Assembly: GCF_037546185.1 (NCBI RefSeq)
Contig: NZ_JAWMWH010000004.1
Coordinates: forward strand, 1 to 47,692
DNA length: 47,692 nucleotides
Source of the DNA: Nicoliella lavandulae
GTDB lineage: Bacteria > Bacillota > Bacilli > Lactobacillales > Lactobacillaceae
Direction of reading: 5' to 3'
Positions 14,898-22,629 of the stretch are shown piece by piece. A program made the translations under genes and the position numbers. The notes under the pieces were generated by a model. The model did no database searches, was not told the DNA's origin, and saw only the letters and a list, made by a program, of their open reading frames with translations. Position 1 is the stretch's first letter; each line of letters opens with the position of its first letter.

Positions 14898-15268
14898 GTG
14901 CATTTATGCTTTATTACGATCATAAATAACTTAATACTACATAGTACACTTTACTATATTAAAAGATTTATACAAATGTTAAACAATCATTATCGATGAC
15001 TATATGTTTATTTTTTTATTACAATTGTTAATAAATGCCATTTTGCATTTGATTATAATACAAAAGGTTCGTTTTTATAAAATAAAATTTAATATACTAG
15101 TTAAAATTATTTTTGGAATATTGCTCCTATGATTAAGGACGGAGCTAACGCTCGCGACCTTTCTGATGAATATAGCCCTAAATATCAAATCATTCTGCGT
15201 TTGGTGCGCGATGAAAGATGCCATTATTGATCCAGAAAAACATGATGTGCAAATAACTTATTAGTTTC
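14898..15268. other. AT-rich intergenic stretch with an IS-end scar
   Basis: 14898-15121 is AT-rich with no gene seen. From 15122 an IS left end (TGCTCCTATGATTAA) is fused directly to degenerate orfA codons (GANARDLSDEY, then frame loss) up to about 15245. It is a deletion derivative of the same IS type as the remnants at 5378 and 7169. Confidence 0.6.
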
Positions 15269-15327
15269 TTGCATATATAGATAACATTGATATAGTGGTA
15301 TTGATGTTATGCAACTATTTTATGCAA
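15269..15327 (+). promoter_or_regulatory. Promoter and candidate recombination site of the first serine recombinase
   Basis: TTGCAT (15269-15274), 16 bp, TATAGT (15291-15296) is a promoter. It is embedded in dyad motifs TTGCATA...ATAACAT (15269-15288) and ATGTTATGCAA (15304-15314), with a third TATGCAA at 15321. Resolvases commonly bind such sites over their own promoter. Confidence 0.45.
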
Positions 15328-15344
15328 AAAAGGGAGACTTCCTA

Positions 15345-15926
15345 ATGCAATATGGATATGCAAGAGTTAGCACCTTAGGTCAATCACTAGATAATCAAGT
15401 CCAAGGCCTTAGGGATAATGGTGTATTAAAAAAGAATATCTACACTGATAAATACACTGGTACTAGTACAGACCGAGTAGGATTTCAAAAACTATTGGAC
15501 GCTTTAAAATCGGGCGATACTTTAGTAGTTACTAAACTAGATAGATTAGCTAGAAATACTAGAGAAGCACTTAATGTACTTAACGAACTACAAGATAAAA
15601 ATATTAAGATCAACATTTTAAATCTTGGGCTTATTGATAATTCATCAATTGGGAAGTTTACGACAACCGTTTTATTAGCTGTTGCTGAAATGGAAAGAGA
15701 TATGATTGTAAATCGAACCCAAGAGGGTAAAAAATATGCTAAAAAGCATAATCCTAATTACCGAGAGGGACGTAGGACGCGTCTCACAGGAAAGAATAAG
15801 GACAAGTACCCAGCTATTTATGAATATAAGCAGTCTCACACGGCTGAGGAGACCGCAAAAGCATTTGGAATATCGGTTAGAACGGTTTTCTATGTAAATT
15901 CAATTTTTAAAGATAGTGGAAAGTAA
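15345..15926 (+). CDS. Serine recombinase, resolvase/invertase family (193 aa)
   Basis: A small serine recombinase: YGYARVST carries the nucleophilic Ser at residue 9, and further family blocks are DKYTGTSTDRVGFQKLLDAL, LVVTKLDRLARNT and AEMERDMIVNRTQEGKKYAK. A C-terminal helix-turn-helix (HTAEETAKAFGISVRTVFYV) binds the site. The start at 15345 is preferred over the in-frame ATG at 15309 because AGGGAG precedes it and the family begins at this point. It may resolve multimers or invert DNA. It lies just upstream of the mobilization region and has its own terminator. Confidence 0.88.
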   Translation: MQYGYARVSTLGQSLDNQVQGLRDNGVLKKNIYTDKYTGTSTDRVGFQKLLDALKSGDTLVVTKLDRLARNTREALNVLNELQDKNIKINILNLGLIDNSSIGKFTTTVLLAVAEMERDMIVNRTQEGKKYAKKHNPNYREGRRTRLTGKNKDKYPAIYEYKQSHTAEETAKAFGISVRTVFYVNSIFKDSGK

Positions 15927-15949
15927 AATGATAGATGTGATTTTGAACT

Positions 15950-15988
15950 TAGAACGAAATTTCTTGAGGAATTTCGTTCTATTTTTTT
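15950..15988 (+). terminator. Rho-independent terminator
   Basis: GAACGAAATT and AATTTCGTTC arms around CTTGAG, then ATTTTTTT. The opposite strand is also T-rich, so it could act in both directions. Confidence 0.8.
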
Positions 15989-16078
15989 ATCTGAAGATAA
16001 AAAAATATGAGCTAATTTGAAATGAAATTCTCAAATTGCGAATATGATTTTTTATTCATAAGAATAAAAAATGCACTG

Positions 16079-16208
16079 GTAAAAATTCAGTCCAAAGACT
16101 GAAATTTTTACTGGCACGTAATTTAGCCCAGAGGATAAATTATGTGCCACTAGCTCTCTGCAAGAGCCACGTAAATTCCACCGCTTGCGGTGAATTTGAT
16201 AAGTGGCT
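16079..16208. other. Candidate origin of transfer: three consecutive inverted repeats
   Basis: Three hairpins stand in a row before the relaxase gene. GTAAAAATT/AATTTTTAC with CAGTC/GACTG lies at 16079-16111. GGCACGTAATTTA/TAAATTATGTGCC lies at 16113-16148. AGCCAC...ACCGC/GCGGT...GTGGCT lies at 16165-16208. MobV origins lie directly upstream of mob and use such structures. The exact nick site was not recognised, and a single-strand origin is an alternative. Confidence 0.55.
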
Positions 16209-16228
16209 ATCATTTTACCGCAACATTC

Positions 16229-16237
16229 TGCTATAAT
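16229..16237 (+). promoter_or_regulatory. Extended -10 promoter of the relaxase gene
   Basis: TGCTATAAT is an extended -10 element without a good -35. It lies next to the hairpins, so relaxase binding could repress its own gene. GGGAGG precedes the mob ATG. Confidence 0.5.
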
Positions 16238-16293
16238 CCTACGTAACAAGTAAGCATTATTTTATTTATGTTTAGTATGGGAGGTCTGCAAAA

Positions 16294-17718
16294 ATGAAAA
16301 TAACCGCTACTTTGAATATCGCCAATCAATCATTTTCGGGTGTAAAAAAACATGTCGAACATGACAAAAAAATTAACCATTCAAACAAAAGTATCGACTA
16401 TGAAAAAACTCAATTTAATCAGACAAAAGAAATTTTAAATTCTGATGATTTGAATCAAATTAAAAAAGAACGTTATCAGGATCAATTTGAAAAATATAAT
16501 GCTAGTCAGAAAAAAAGTAGACACATTAGCAAGATGTTTAAAAATGTAAATGAGTTTGTAAAATCCAAAGAAAAAACAAACAGTTTTGATAAAACTGGTG
16601 TGGCTACATTTGGAAATAAACAAAATCAAGATGAGCTTTTGGACGGAAAAAGTCCCGATGAAGTAAAAAATATATTAATAGCTGAAAGTAAAGGTATGGC
16701 AGAATATGCCGATCATTTTAATGAGCGTCATCAATTCATCAAAGTAGCAAGATATACAACCAATGTTGATGAATCCACGCCACACATTCACATGCAAATG
16801 ATACCACTTGGAAAAACCGCTAAGGGCAAACCTAGTATGAGTTTGAATGCAGCATTAAAAGCTGAATATCAATATCAAACTGGATCAAGTATTACCGACA
16901 CCCGAAAGGCTTTAAGTTGGTTTCGAGAACAAGAAGATAACGCATTAGTTTCGTCTGTCAGCAAAAAGTTAGGCAAAGACTACTCCCTAACCCGTACCAA
17001 CGAGCATGTCCAAGACTTTGACGCTTACAAAAAAATCAAAGAGCGTTTAGACGATAAAACCGAAGAAAATAAGCGCCAAGCCAAAATCCTAAAGTTTCAT
17101 GAAACCGAAATGTCTAAATCTAAGGATAGAGCTATCGAGTTCATTGCACGACACCAACCAACCCACAAAGTTCCTATTTCCGCAAAGGTTCAAGAACCCC
17201 ATGAAGTGCAGACTGCGCAAGGATTTAAAGAGCATAAAATGACATCTGCCAGCTACTTATTCCAATCAGCAATGGAAATCGTCCAAAAATACGCAAAAAT
17301 GACCGTTGAGAAAATTAAAAAATGGGAAAAATCATTGCAAGACCGACAAAAGCAACTAGATAAGCGTGAACAAGAAATATCCCAAAGGGAAAAGAACCTA
17401 AAACAAGTCGAAAAGTCTTTAAATGAGCGTCAAACTAGGCTAAACGAATATGAGAAAGGTATCGATCAATACAAAGAAAAATTAGTTGGTAAAGCCGTTG
17501 AAATCGGGAACTTCGAACAAGCTAAAAAGACTAACAACACTAGCATGAGTAGCCTTTCCAAGCTTGCTAAAGATAAATTAGGACCACTTACCGAAATATA
17601 TAACGAGCAACAGCGTAGCCGTGAAAGTGCGGAAAGATACGCTAATCAACTAAAGAAACGAGAACAAGAACGAGAAATGGAAGAATACAGAAGACAGCAA
17701 GAACGTGGAGGAAGATAA
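16294..17718 (+). CDS. mob: MobV-family relaxase (Mob/Pre, 474 aa)
   Basis: The relaxase nicks oriT and pilots one strand to a recipient using a helper conjugation system. The N-terminal block (FSGVKKHVEHDKKINHSNKS) and the metal-binding motif VDESTPHIHMQMIP (about residues 157-170) are hallmarks of Mob_Pre. The region around GKPSMSLNAAL and the ALSWFREQ block complete the catalytic half. Residues about 340-395 form a long coiled coil (KQLDKREQEISQREKNLKQ), and the tail is highly charged (KKREQEREMEEYRRQQ). The ATG follows GGGAGG. Two membrane-protein genes that usually travel with it lie downstream, now separated by an oppositely oriented gene. Confidence 0.92.
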   Translation: MKITATLNIANQSFSGVKKHVEHDKKINHSNKSIDYEKTQFNQTKEILNSDDLNQIKKERYQDQFEKYNASQKKSRHISKMFKNVNEFVKSKEKTNSFDKTGVATFGNKQNQDELLDGKSPDEVKNILIAESKGMAEYADHFNERHQFIKVARYTTNVDESTPHIHMQMIPLGKTAKGKPSMSLNAALKAEYQYQTGSSITDTRKALSWFREQEDNALVSSVSKKLGKDYSLTRTNEHVQDFDAYKKIKERLDDKTEENKRQAKILKFHETEMSKSKDRAIEFIARHQPTHKVPISAKVQEPHEVQTAQGFKEHKMTSASYLFQSAMEIVQKYAKMTVEKIKKWEKSLQDRQKQLDKREQEISQREKNLKQVEKSLNERQTRLNEYEKGIDQYKEKLVGKAVEIGNFEQAKKTNNTSMSSLSKLAKDKLGPLTEIYNEQQRSRESAERYANQLKKREQEREMEEYRRQQERGGR

Positions 17719-17739
17719 GTCTCATAGTGCTTAGGATAA

Positions 17740-18579
17740 TTAATAAATCATATAGTTTATAAAAACATCATTATGGAGTTTAAATATTAATTTATTGCTC
17801 TTTTTATCAATAATTCTAAATTCTTTTTTTTCAATATCTATTTCTACATCAACAGATTTATAACCTTTCATTGCCCAATCTTGCTTTAAATTATTAAAAA
17901 AAGTATTTAATCTTAAATCGAGAGGTCCATTATCATTCGTAAAAGAAGTGATTAGGTAGGGCCTTATTGTTAAGGTTGATCCATCCTTTCCCCTAAGATA
18001 AGTCATTTCCAATCCATTTAGTTTTCTTATATGAAATATATCCCCACTACTCATATTCTGAACATCATCAATCTTACTCGATTCAAGTAGTCTATTCCTT
18101 AGTGCATCTGGAAATCTATCATATAATTTCTGAAGATCTTTTGGATTGGTATATGCACCCTTTCCATGCCTACCAAAATTAAAAATATATACTGTTCCTT
18201 GACTATAATAAACTTGTAAAGTTGTTCCGCTATCCTTAGCTATATCAACTACTTTATTCCCAATTTTTTTATTTAGATGTAAATGAATTATTCCAAAGTC
18301 ATTAAACATTCCATCTTTTTTTAATTTTTTAGCTCTTTTGGATAAATACATTGATATACCTTTTCCTCTTTTTAAAGAACTTTCAATGTTTTTTATTACA
18401 GTTATATATTCTTTTCTTTTATATACTTCTGGTGATACTTTCACGTTTACAGGAAATTCCAGACATTTTTTCTTATACTCCATGTAGTGCAAAAAATTTG
18501 GATTAGTTACTCCTAATTCATTTTCAGCTATGATTTCGCAAAACTCTATCCATGCACAATACAAATCGCATCTTTTCAA
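17740..18579 (-). CDS. Uncharacterised protein with FGIIHLHL motif (279 aa); possible accessory/defence gene
   Basis: Function unknown. AAAGGTGG lies 10 nt before TTG 18579, which is taken as the start. No signal peptide or membrane span is seen. Residues about 95-105 (NDFGIIHLHLN) resemble a D-x-GI-x-HLHL motif that I recall from a widespread uncharacterised family often near phage-defence genes. A segment rich in aromatic residues (LQVYYSQGTVYIFNFGRHGK) follows, and later RNRLLESSKIDD. The family link is from memory and weak. The gene is antisense to its neighbours, interrupts the mobilization operon and is very AT-rich, all signs of a later acquisition. Regulation is not evident. Confidence 0.55.
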   Translation of the reverse strand: MKRCDLYCAWIEFCEIIAENELGVTNPNFLHYMEYKKKCLEFPVNVKVSPEVYKRKEYITVIKNIESSLKRGKGISMYLSKRAKKLKKDGMFNDFGIIHLHLNKKIGNKVVDIAKDSGTTLQVYYSQGTVYIFNFGRHGKGAYTNPKDLQKLYDRFPDALRNRLLESSKIDDVQNMSSGDIFHIRKLNGLEMTYLRGKDGSTLTIRPYLITSFTNDNGPLDLRLNTFFNNLKQDWAMKGYKSVDVEIDIEKKEFRIIDKKSNKLIFKLHNDVFINYMIY

Positions 18580-18677
18580 AAATACTTAACCACCTTTAAA
18601 AATTAATCGCTTATTATATTTATCCATTAAACACTCAATTACATTATTTTCAAGAAAATTAGGGGGGAATCCTAGAA

Positions 18678-19226
18678 ATGGAAGACATTAATAACAAAAA
18701 AATTTTAACTGAACTTTTAAACGCAATTAATGGCAATGTTTTAGACGTTAAAAACGTCCCCACAGTTGACATGCAAATCATGGAATTAAAGCAACAGGCT
18801 CGCAAAGAAATTGAAAACGTAACCCGTGGCTATAAAAATAAACTGGAAAGCAAAATTTATAGTGATACAAAACTAATGGACGACCTTATCAAGCAAAGAT
18901 TAGAAGAGATTGATTCAGAGAATCAAAGAAATATTAATGGCTATTATGAAAAATACGCCAAGCAATTAAGTTCTGATACTGAATACTCTGAAATCCGCAA
19001 AAAGCTATTGCTAGATACAAACGAAGAATATCGCTTATTTAATCAACGTTCTAAACAATTATTCGATAAATTAGATCAAATAGACGAAAAGATTGAAAAA
19101 TTGGAAAAAATGACCTATTACACACGTTTTAAATCCATTATCAGTACTTTTATCGCATTAGCATTACCAACCATTGCAGTAGCTGTTTTAATCGTATTTA
19201 CGTTGGTATGGCTTTTTAATCATTAG
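18678..19226 (+). CDS. Coiled-coil, single-span membrane protein of the mobilization region (182 aa)
   Basis: A charged, helical cytoplasmic part (about 1-145, with many K/E/Q heptads such as KQLFDKLDQIDEKIEKLEKM) is followed by one hydrophobic span (about 157-178, FIALALPTIAVAVLIVFTLV) and ends LFNH. AGGGGGG precedes the ATG. Proteins of this design commonly follow mob genes on lactobacillar plasmids; their role is unproven, perhaps membrane docking of the relaxosome. The next gene starts 11 nt after its stop, with its ribosome site touching the stop codon. Confidence 0.65.
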   Translation: MEDINNKKILTELLNAINGNVLDVKNVPTVDMQIMELKQQARKEIENVTRGYKNKLESKIYSDTKLMDDLIKQRLEEIDSENQRNINGYYEKYAKQLSSDTEYSEIRKKLLLDTNEEYRLFNQRSKQLFDKLDQIDEKIEKLEKMTYYTRFKSIISTFIALALPTIAVAVLIVFTLVWLFNH

Positions 19227-19237
19227 GAGGTGTTTTA

Positions 19238-19678
19238 ATGGGTTTTCACGCCTACAAAGAATCTAAACTACCAAAAGATTTTGAAATTAAATTTGCTGAT
19301 CAAAATAGGCTCGATAAAGAAGATTACACTCACCCTATTCCAATCATCTTAGTAATCGTGCTTACTCTAGTGTTATTAGTAAGTCTTAGCATTGTTAAAT
19401 ATAATAAAACTCATGAAATTACTGTAAGGGAATCGAAAGTTTATACCGATAAACATCTAAAAGATGTAGTAGAAGCTCAAAAATCGCTTTCTAAGCGAAT
19501 TAAAAGTTATTTGTATGTAAATAATGGTAAAGTATCTGAAAACGTTAAAAATAACCTAAATAACGAATATAATCGTTTATCAGACCAATTGAATAAAATG
19601 GATCAAAATAACGACACTGTTTCTAGATTGCATAGTGATTTAGATTTAGATAGAACTGGTATTGATACGCTTTCCTAG
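19238..19678 (+). CDS. Single-span membrane protein of the mobilization region (146 aa)
   Basis: Residues 1-30 are polar, about 33-53 form a hydrophobic span (PIPIILVIVLTLVLLVSLSI), and the rest is a charged helical tail (VVEAQKSLSKRIKSYL, LNNEYNRLSDQLNKMDQ) probably outside the membrane. AGGAGG overlaps the end of the preceding gene, so the two are an operon. Family unknown to me; a membrane role in transfer is inferred from position only. Confidence 0.6.
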   Translation: MGFHAYKESKLPKDFEIKFADQNRLDKEDYTHPIPIILVIVLTLVLLVSLSIVKYNKTHEITVRESKVYTDKHLKDVVEAQKSLSKRIKSYLYVNNGKVSENVKNNLNNEYNRLSDQLNKMDQNNDTVSRLHSDLDLDRTGIDTLS

Positions 19679-19684
19679 TTCTCT

Positions 19685-19768
19685 GTATTAACTGTATTAT
19701 TATGTATATAAATATATTAGTATAACTAGCATTGCATTTTGCAACACCAGACATTGCATTTTGCAACA
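19685..19768. repeat. AT-rich block and two 22-bp iterons (remnant theta origin)
   Basis: CATTGCATTTTGCAACA occurs at 19730-19746 and again at 19752-19768, a 22-bp period, next to an AT-rich stretch with TGTATTA repeats. This is the architecture of origins used by RepB (Rep_3) theta plasmids of lactic acid bacteria, which place three or more iterons before repB. No repB follows here. Confidence 0.55.
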
Positions 19769-19816
19769 TGGAAATTAAAGAATCTAATAATTAAATAAAA
19801 TAAGACCATAAAGAAA

Positions 19817-19962
19817 GAGCTTGCCTCGCAAGCTCGGCGAAGCTCTCTCGATAGTTAGCCTAGTTGGTGGCCATAACTATCGAGAGAGTATGTCTCTTTA
19901 AAAGTCTGTACATCGCTTTGCTCAACTATCAATAAACGCAAAATTTGATAGCTCAGTAAAGC
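19817..19962. other. Cluster of strong inverted repeats in a noncoding region
   Basis: GAGCTTGC/GCAAGCTC with a 3-nt loop (19817-19835). CTCTCTCGATAGTTA/TAACTATCGAGAGAG, a perfect 15-bp stem with 16-nt loop (19843-19888). GCTTT..CTATCAA/TTGATAG..AAAGC (19915-19962). It resembles a single-strand origin or a structured RNA. On the minus strand the first hairpin is followed by TTTCTTT and could act as a terminator. Confidence 0.5.
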
Positions 19963-20345
19963 TTCACAGCATCATGTTTAAACTCATCCAGCCCTTGTTC
20001 CAATTATGCCTTAGCGCGTATTTTATTCCTGCTAAGCCGGAATTTTAAAGTTTAACGTGGTAAAATCCTAAAACCCACCGTGCATAATGGATATGATGTA
20101 GCATTTCCTAGACTTCCCAGCCGACTTTGTCAGCTTTTGCCACTCTTTTAGATCGGCGTTTCATACGATCAAGGCTTGGCGTGCCTATGGTCTGTAACTG
20201 CGGACAATGTATCGCACTGCCAACGGGTTCATTTTATGACGAATAGAAAGGTAACCGTCCTCATTTTAATTATCGTATTTTACATCAGTAGTACATCGAG
20301 TGATACAACATACAATAACAAAGATTGTCATTCTTTTAACACTAA

Positions 20346-20392
20346 AAAAGAGCCATGGAATCACTTATCTTACGTGATCTCACGGCTCTTAA
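20346..20392 (-). terminator. Terminator-like hairpin
   Basis: AAGAGCC/GGCTCTT with inner ATCAC/GTGAT, followed on the minus strand by TTTTTT. It would stop a minus-strand transcript. The rest of 19963-20450 shows no convincing gene; a 76-codon frame at 20176-20406 runs through this hairpin. Confidence 0.5.
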
Positions 20393-20485
20393 CTAATTGT
20401 TATTAATTATCTCCCATATGTATCGGGTGATATATTGTATATATCTTTTTTTGTAATTACTATGTATCCATGATAGAATAAACTT

Positions 20486-20622
20486 GTAATTTTGAATGAA
20501 AAGAACGCCAATTCTTTTCATCAAAGATATCAGTTAGTTAGAGTAACGTGATATCACGTAAGTTAGTATTTGCAGTACTAACAAGCAACTCAAGTCCTAG
20601 CAGATTGCTGAGGGCTTTTTTT
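20486..20622 (+). ncRNA. Candidate structured small RNA (about 137 nt)
   Basis: The promoter TTGTAA (20451-20456), 17 bp, TAGAAT (20474-20479) is followed by four hairpins. They are ATGAAAAGAA/TTCTTTTCAT (20496-20521), the palindrome ACGTGATATCACGT (20546-20559), GTTAGTA/TACTAAC (20562-20582) and a terminator AGTCCT-AGCA/TGCT-AGGGCT with seven T (20593-20622). No open frame fits inside. It lies before the DUF536 gene, so a replication-control RNA of the lost replicon is one option. Confidence 0.5.
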
Positions 20623-20723
20623 ATTGCCTTTTTTACGTGTTTTCGTATTCAATTTATAAGTTAAGAATAACATACTACAATGAATTATCAAAAAGTTTTT
20701 TGTTAAATGGGCGGTATCCTGCA

Positions 20724-20752
20724 TTGTTACTTTTATATATTTATAATATAGT
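20724..20752 (+). promoter_or_regulatory. Promoter of the DUF536 gene
   Basis: TTGTTA (20724-20729), 17 bp, TATAGT (20747-20752). AAAGGCGG precedes the ATG. Confidence 0.6.
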
Positions 20753-20789
20753 TCTTGTGTAGGGTTTCATAAGAAAGGCGGTTAAATCA

Positions 20790-21323
20790 ATGGATAAGAC
20801 AGTTCCTGAGCTTGCTGAAGAATTAGATATTAACAAGTTAAGAATCTACAGATACATAAAAAAGAATAATATCAAGCCCGTGCGAACTGATAAGAATGTG
20901 CAATATTTTGATGACAAGTCTTCTAATGCAATTTTAAGCCATTTTCGAGATGTTGCCGGAAATCGTGTATCGCAAGATACAGAAAGCGATACAAAATCTG
21001 ATACTACTGAAACTGCTCTAATTGAATTAAAAGACAACATAATAAGTCGACAAGATAGAGAAATTAAGCAGCTATACAAACAGGTTGAAAGTCTTCAGCG
21101 TACGATTGACCAACAAAATAAACAGTTCGATCAACAACAACAACTTGAACTAGAAAGTATTAGGACTTTCAAGAAAAATATAATGATTGATTCTGAGTAT
21201 CACCCCGATACAGAATCCGATACACACGATACATCGAACGATACAAAAAGTGATACAGTCGATACAAGAGGTGGTATCAAAAAAAGTGGTTTATTCGCAT
21301 GGTTAAAGCGTTCCAATAAGTAG
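20790..21323 (+). CDS. DUF536-type plasmid replication-associated protein (177 aa)
   Basis: The N-terminus (KTVPELAEELDINKLRIYRY) is a helix-turn-helix as in the accessory gene that follows repB in lactococcal and lactobacillar theta plasmids (DUF536 group). The middle is a coiled coil (REIKQLYKQVESLQRTIDQQ), and the C-terminus ends GLFAWLKRSNK. Its role there is thought to be copy control or stability. Here the matching repB is absent, so it is an orphan. The region about 135-160 is an unusual D-T repeat (DTESDTHDTSNDTKSDTVDT) produced by repeated GATACA in the DNA, which continues after the stop codon. Confidence 0.65.
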   Translation: MDKTVPELAEELDINKLRIYRYIKKNNIKPVRTDKNVQYFDDKSSNAILSHFRDVAGNRVSQDTESDTKSDTTETALIELKDNIISRQDREIKQLYKQVESLQRTIDQQNKQFDQQQQLELESIRTFKKNIMIDSEYHPDTESDTHDTSNDTKSDTVDTRGGIKKSGLFAWLKRSNK

Positions 21324-21385
21324 TATCGCATGTAAAAACTTACGATACTCGATACATCGAACGATACAGAAAGTGATACAAGAAA
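20970..21385. repeat. GATACA-rich repeats inside and downstream of the DUF536 gene
   Basis: GATACA recurs more than ten times. A longer unit, CGATACATCGAACGATACA followed by RAAAGTGATACA, occurs in the coding region (about 21229-21260) and again after the stop (about 21352-21382). The noncoding copy shows that the array is not just a coding constraint; it may be protein-binding iterons or a partial gene duplication. Confidence 0.65.
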
Positions 21386-21527
21386 ATCGATTTTTCAAAG
21401 TAGCAAACCGAAGATACATAGGCAATAAAAATAAACCCACCATATTGGCATGCTCCTATGATAATAATATAGACCATTTTTATGTCGTACCCTTTCGGGT
21501 TTAATTATTATTAAAGGAGTTTTTATT

Positions 21528-21788
21528 ATGCCAAAATCATATTCTAAAGAATTAAGAGATTCAATTATTGCACTAGCAAAACAAGGACGTAGTATCAGTT
21601 CACTTGCTAAGGATTATAATATTTCTACTAATACAATCAATCGTTGGATCAAGCAAGCCAAGACGATTAATGTTGATGGTAAAAGTATTTCATATGAAAA
21701 ATATATTCAAATGGAAAAGAAGTTAGCTGAGACTCAAGAGGAACTTGAAATTTTAAAACGAGCCGCGGTGTTACTTGGCAAGCGCTAA
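21528..21788 (+). CDS. IS3-family transposase OrfA (IS copy B)
   Basis: Identical to the OrfA at 7452-7712; see there. Confidence 0.9.
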   Translation: MPKSYSKELRDSIIALAKQGRSISSLAKDYNISTNTINRWIKQAKTINVDGKSISYEKYIQMEKKLAETQEELEILKRAAVLLGKR

Positions 21789-22600
21789 CAATTAATGAAG
21801 CCTTAGGCTTCATTAAAGATAGTTTGGAACATGGACACCGCTTAGCAACCATTTTAAGAGCTTTTAAAATGCCTAAGAGTACCTATTATTATTGGACTAA
21901 TCATCAACCAACAAAACGTGATCATCATAATCTAATTTTAAAACGAGAAATTTTAGTTGCCTGGCAACAAAGCCGTTATGTTTATGGGTATCCCAGAATT
22001 CATCAAGTCCTCTTAAATAAAGGATTACAGGTCAGCTCTAGAACCGTCTGGAAGCTAATGCATTCCATGAAAATTCATTCAGTAATGAACAAAAAATATC
22101 GCAAACCAACCACCCATAATGATTATGAACAGCGTGCTAACTTAGTCCGTCAGGACTGGCGTTCTGCTTGGTGCGCTGACATTACCTATGTTCCACTAAC
22201 GAATCACAAGTGGGTTTATTTAGCCAGTGTCTATAATCCTAATAACCATAAGGTTATTGCCCATCAGGTTTGTAATGAAATGACTGCAGAGTTAGTAACT
22301 AATACTATGCTTAAAGCGGTGAAAAAGACTAGCAAACCTATGTTTTTACACAGTGATATGGGAAGTCAATATACCAGTGATTTATTTGAAAAGTTATTAA
22401 ACAAACTTAATATCAAGCATTCATATTCATTGAAAGGTCATCCATACGACAATACTTACATTGAAAACTTTCATTCAATGCTAAAACGTGAATTAGTATT
22501 TCAAACAAAGTTTGAAAGCATAGAAGAGGCAATTGAAGGTATTGATTGGTACGTAAGATGGTATAACAATGAAAGAATTAGCTTGGTCAAAACTACATAA
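21758..22600 (+). CDS. IS3-family transposase OrfB (IS copy B)
   Basis: Identical to the OrfB at 7682-8524, including the slippery site and following hairpin; see there. Confidence 0.9.
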   Translation, partial: TSRGVTWQALTINEALGFIKDSLEHGHRLATILRAFKMPKSTYYYWTNHQPTKRDHHNLILKREILVAWQQSRYVYGYPRIHQVLLNKGLQVSSRTVWKLMHSMKIHSVMNKKYRKPTTHNDYEQRANLVRQDWRSAWCADITYVPLTNHKWVYLASVYNPNNHKVIAHQVCNEMTAELVTNTMLKAVKKTSKPMFLHSDMGSQYTSDLFEKLLNKLNIKHSYSLKGHPYDNTYIENFHSMLKRELVFQTKFESIEEAIEGIDWYVRWYNNERISLVKTT

Positions 22601-22629
22601 AATTAGTCCAAGTTATTGACATAGGAGCA

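Larger units (their letters stand above)
21451..22629 (+). mobile_element. Intact IS3-family insertion sequence, copy B (1,179 bp)
   Basis: Same length and translations as copy A (7375-8553), at an offset of 14,076. The flanks are ggca and actc, with no clear target duplication. Two direct copies in one plasmid offer sites for homologous recombination that would split the plasmid into about 14.1 and 9.8 kb circles. Confidence 0.92.

Noticed and set aside
16052..16249. 65-codon minus-strand ORF before the relaxase
   Set aside because: It is composed of the inverted repeats of the oriT candidate and has no ribosome site.
20176..20406. 76-codon ORF in the noncoding region before the DUF536 gene
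   Set aside because: It crosses a terminator-like hairpin and has no ribosome site or recognisable domain.
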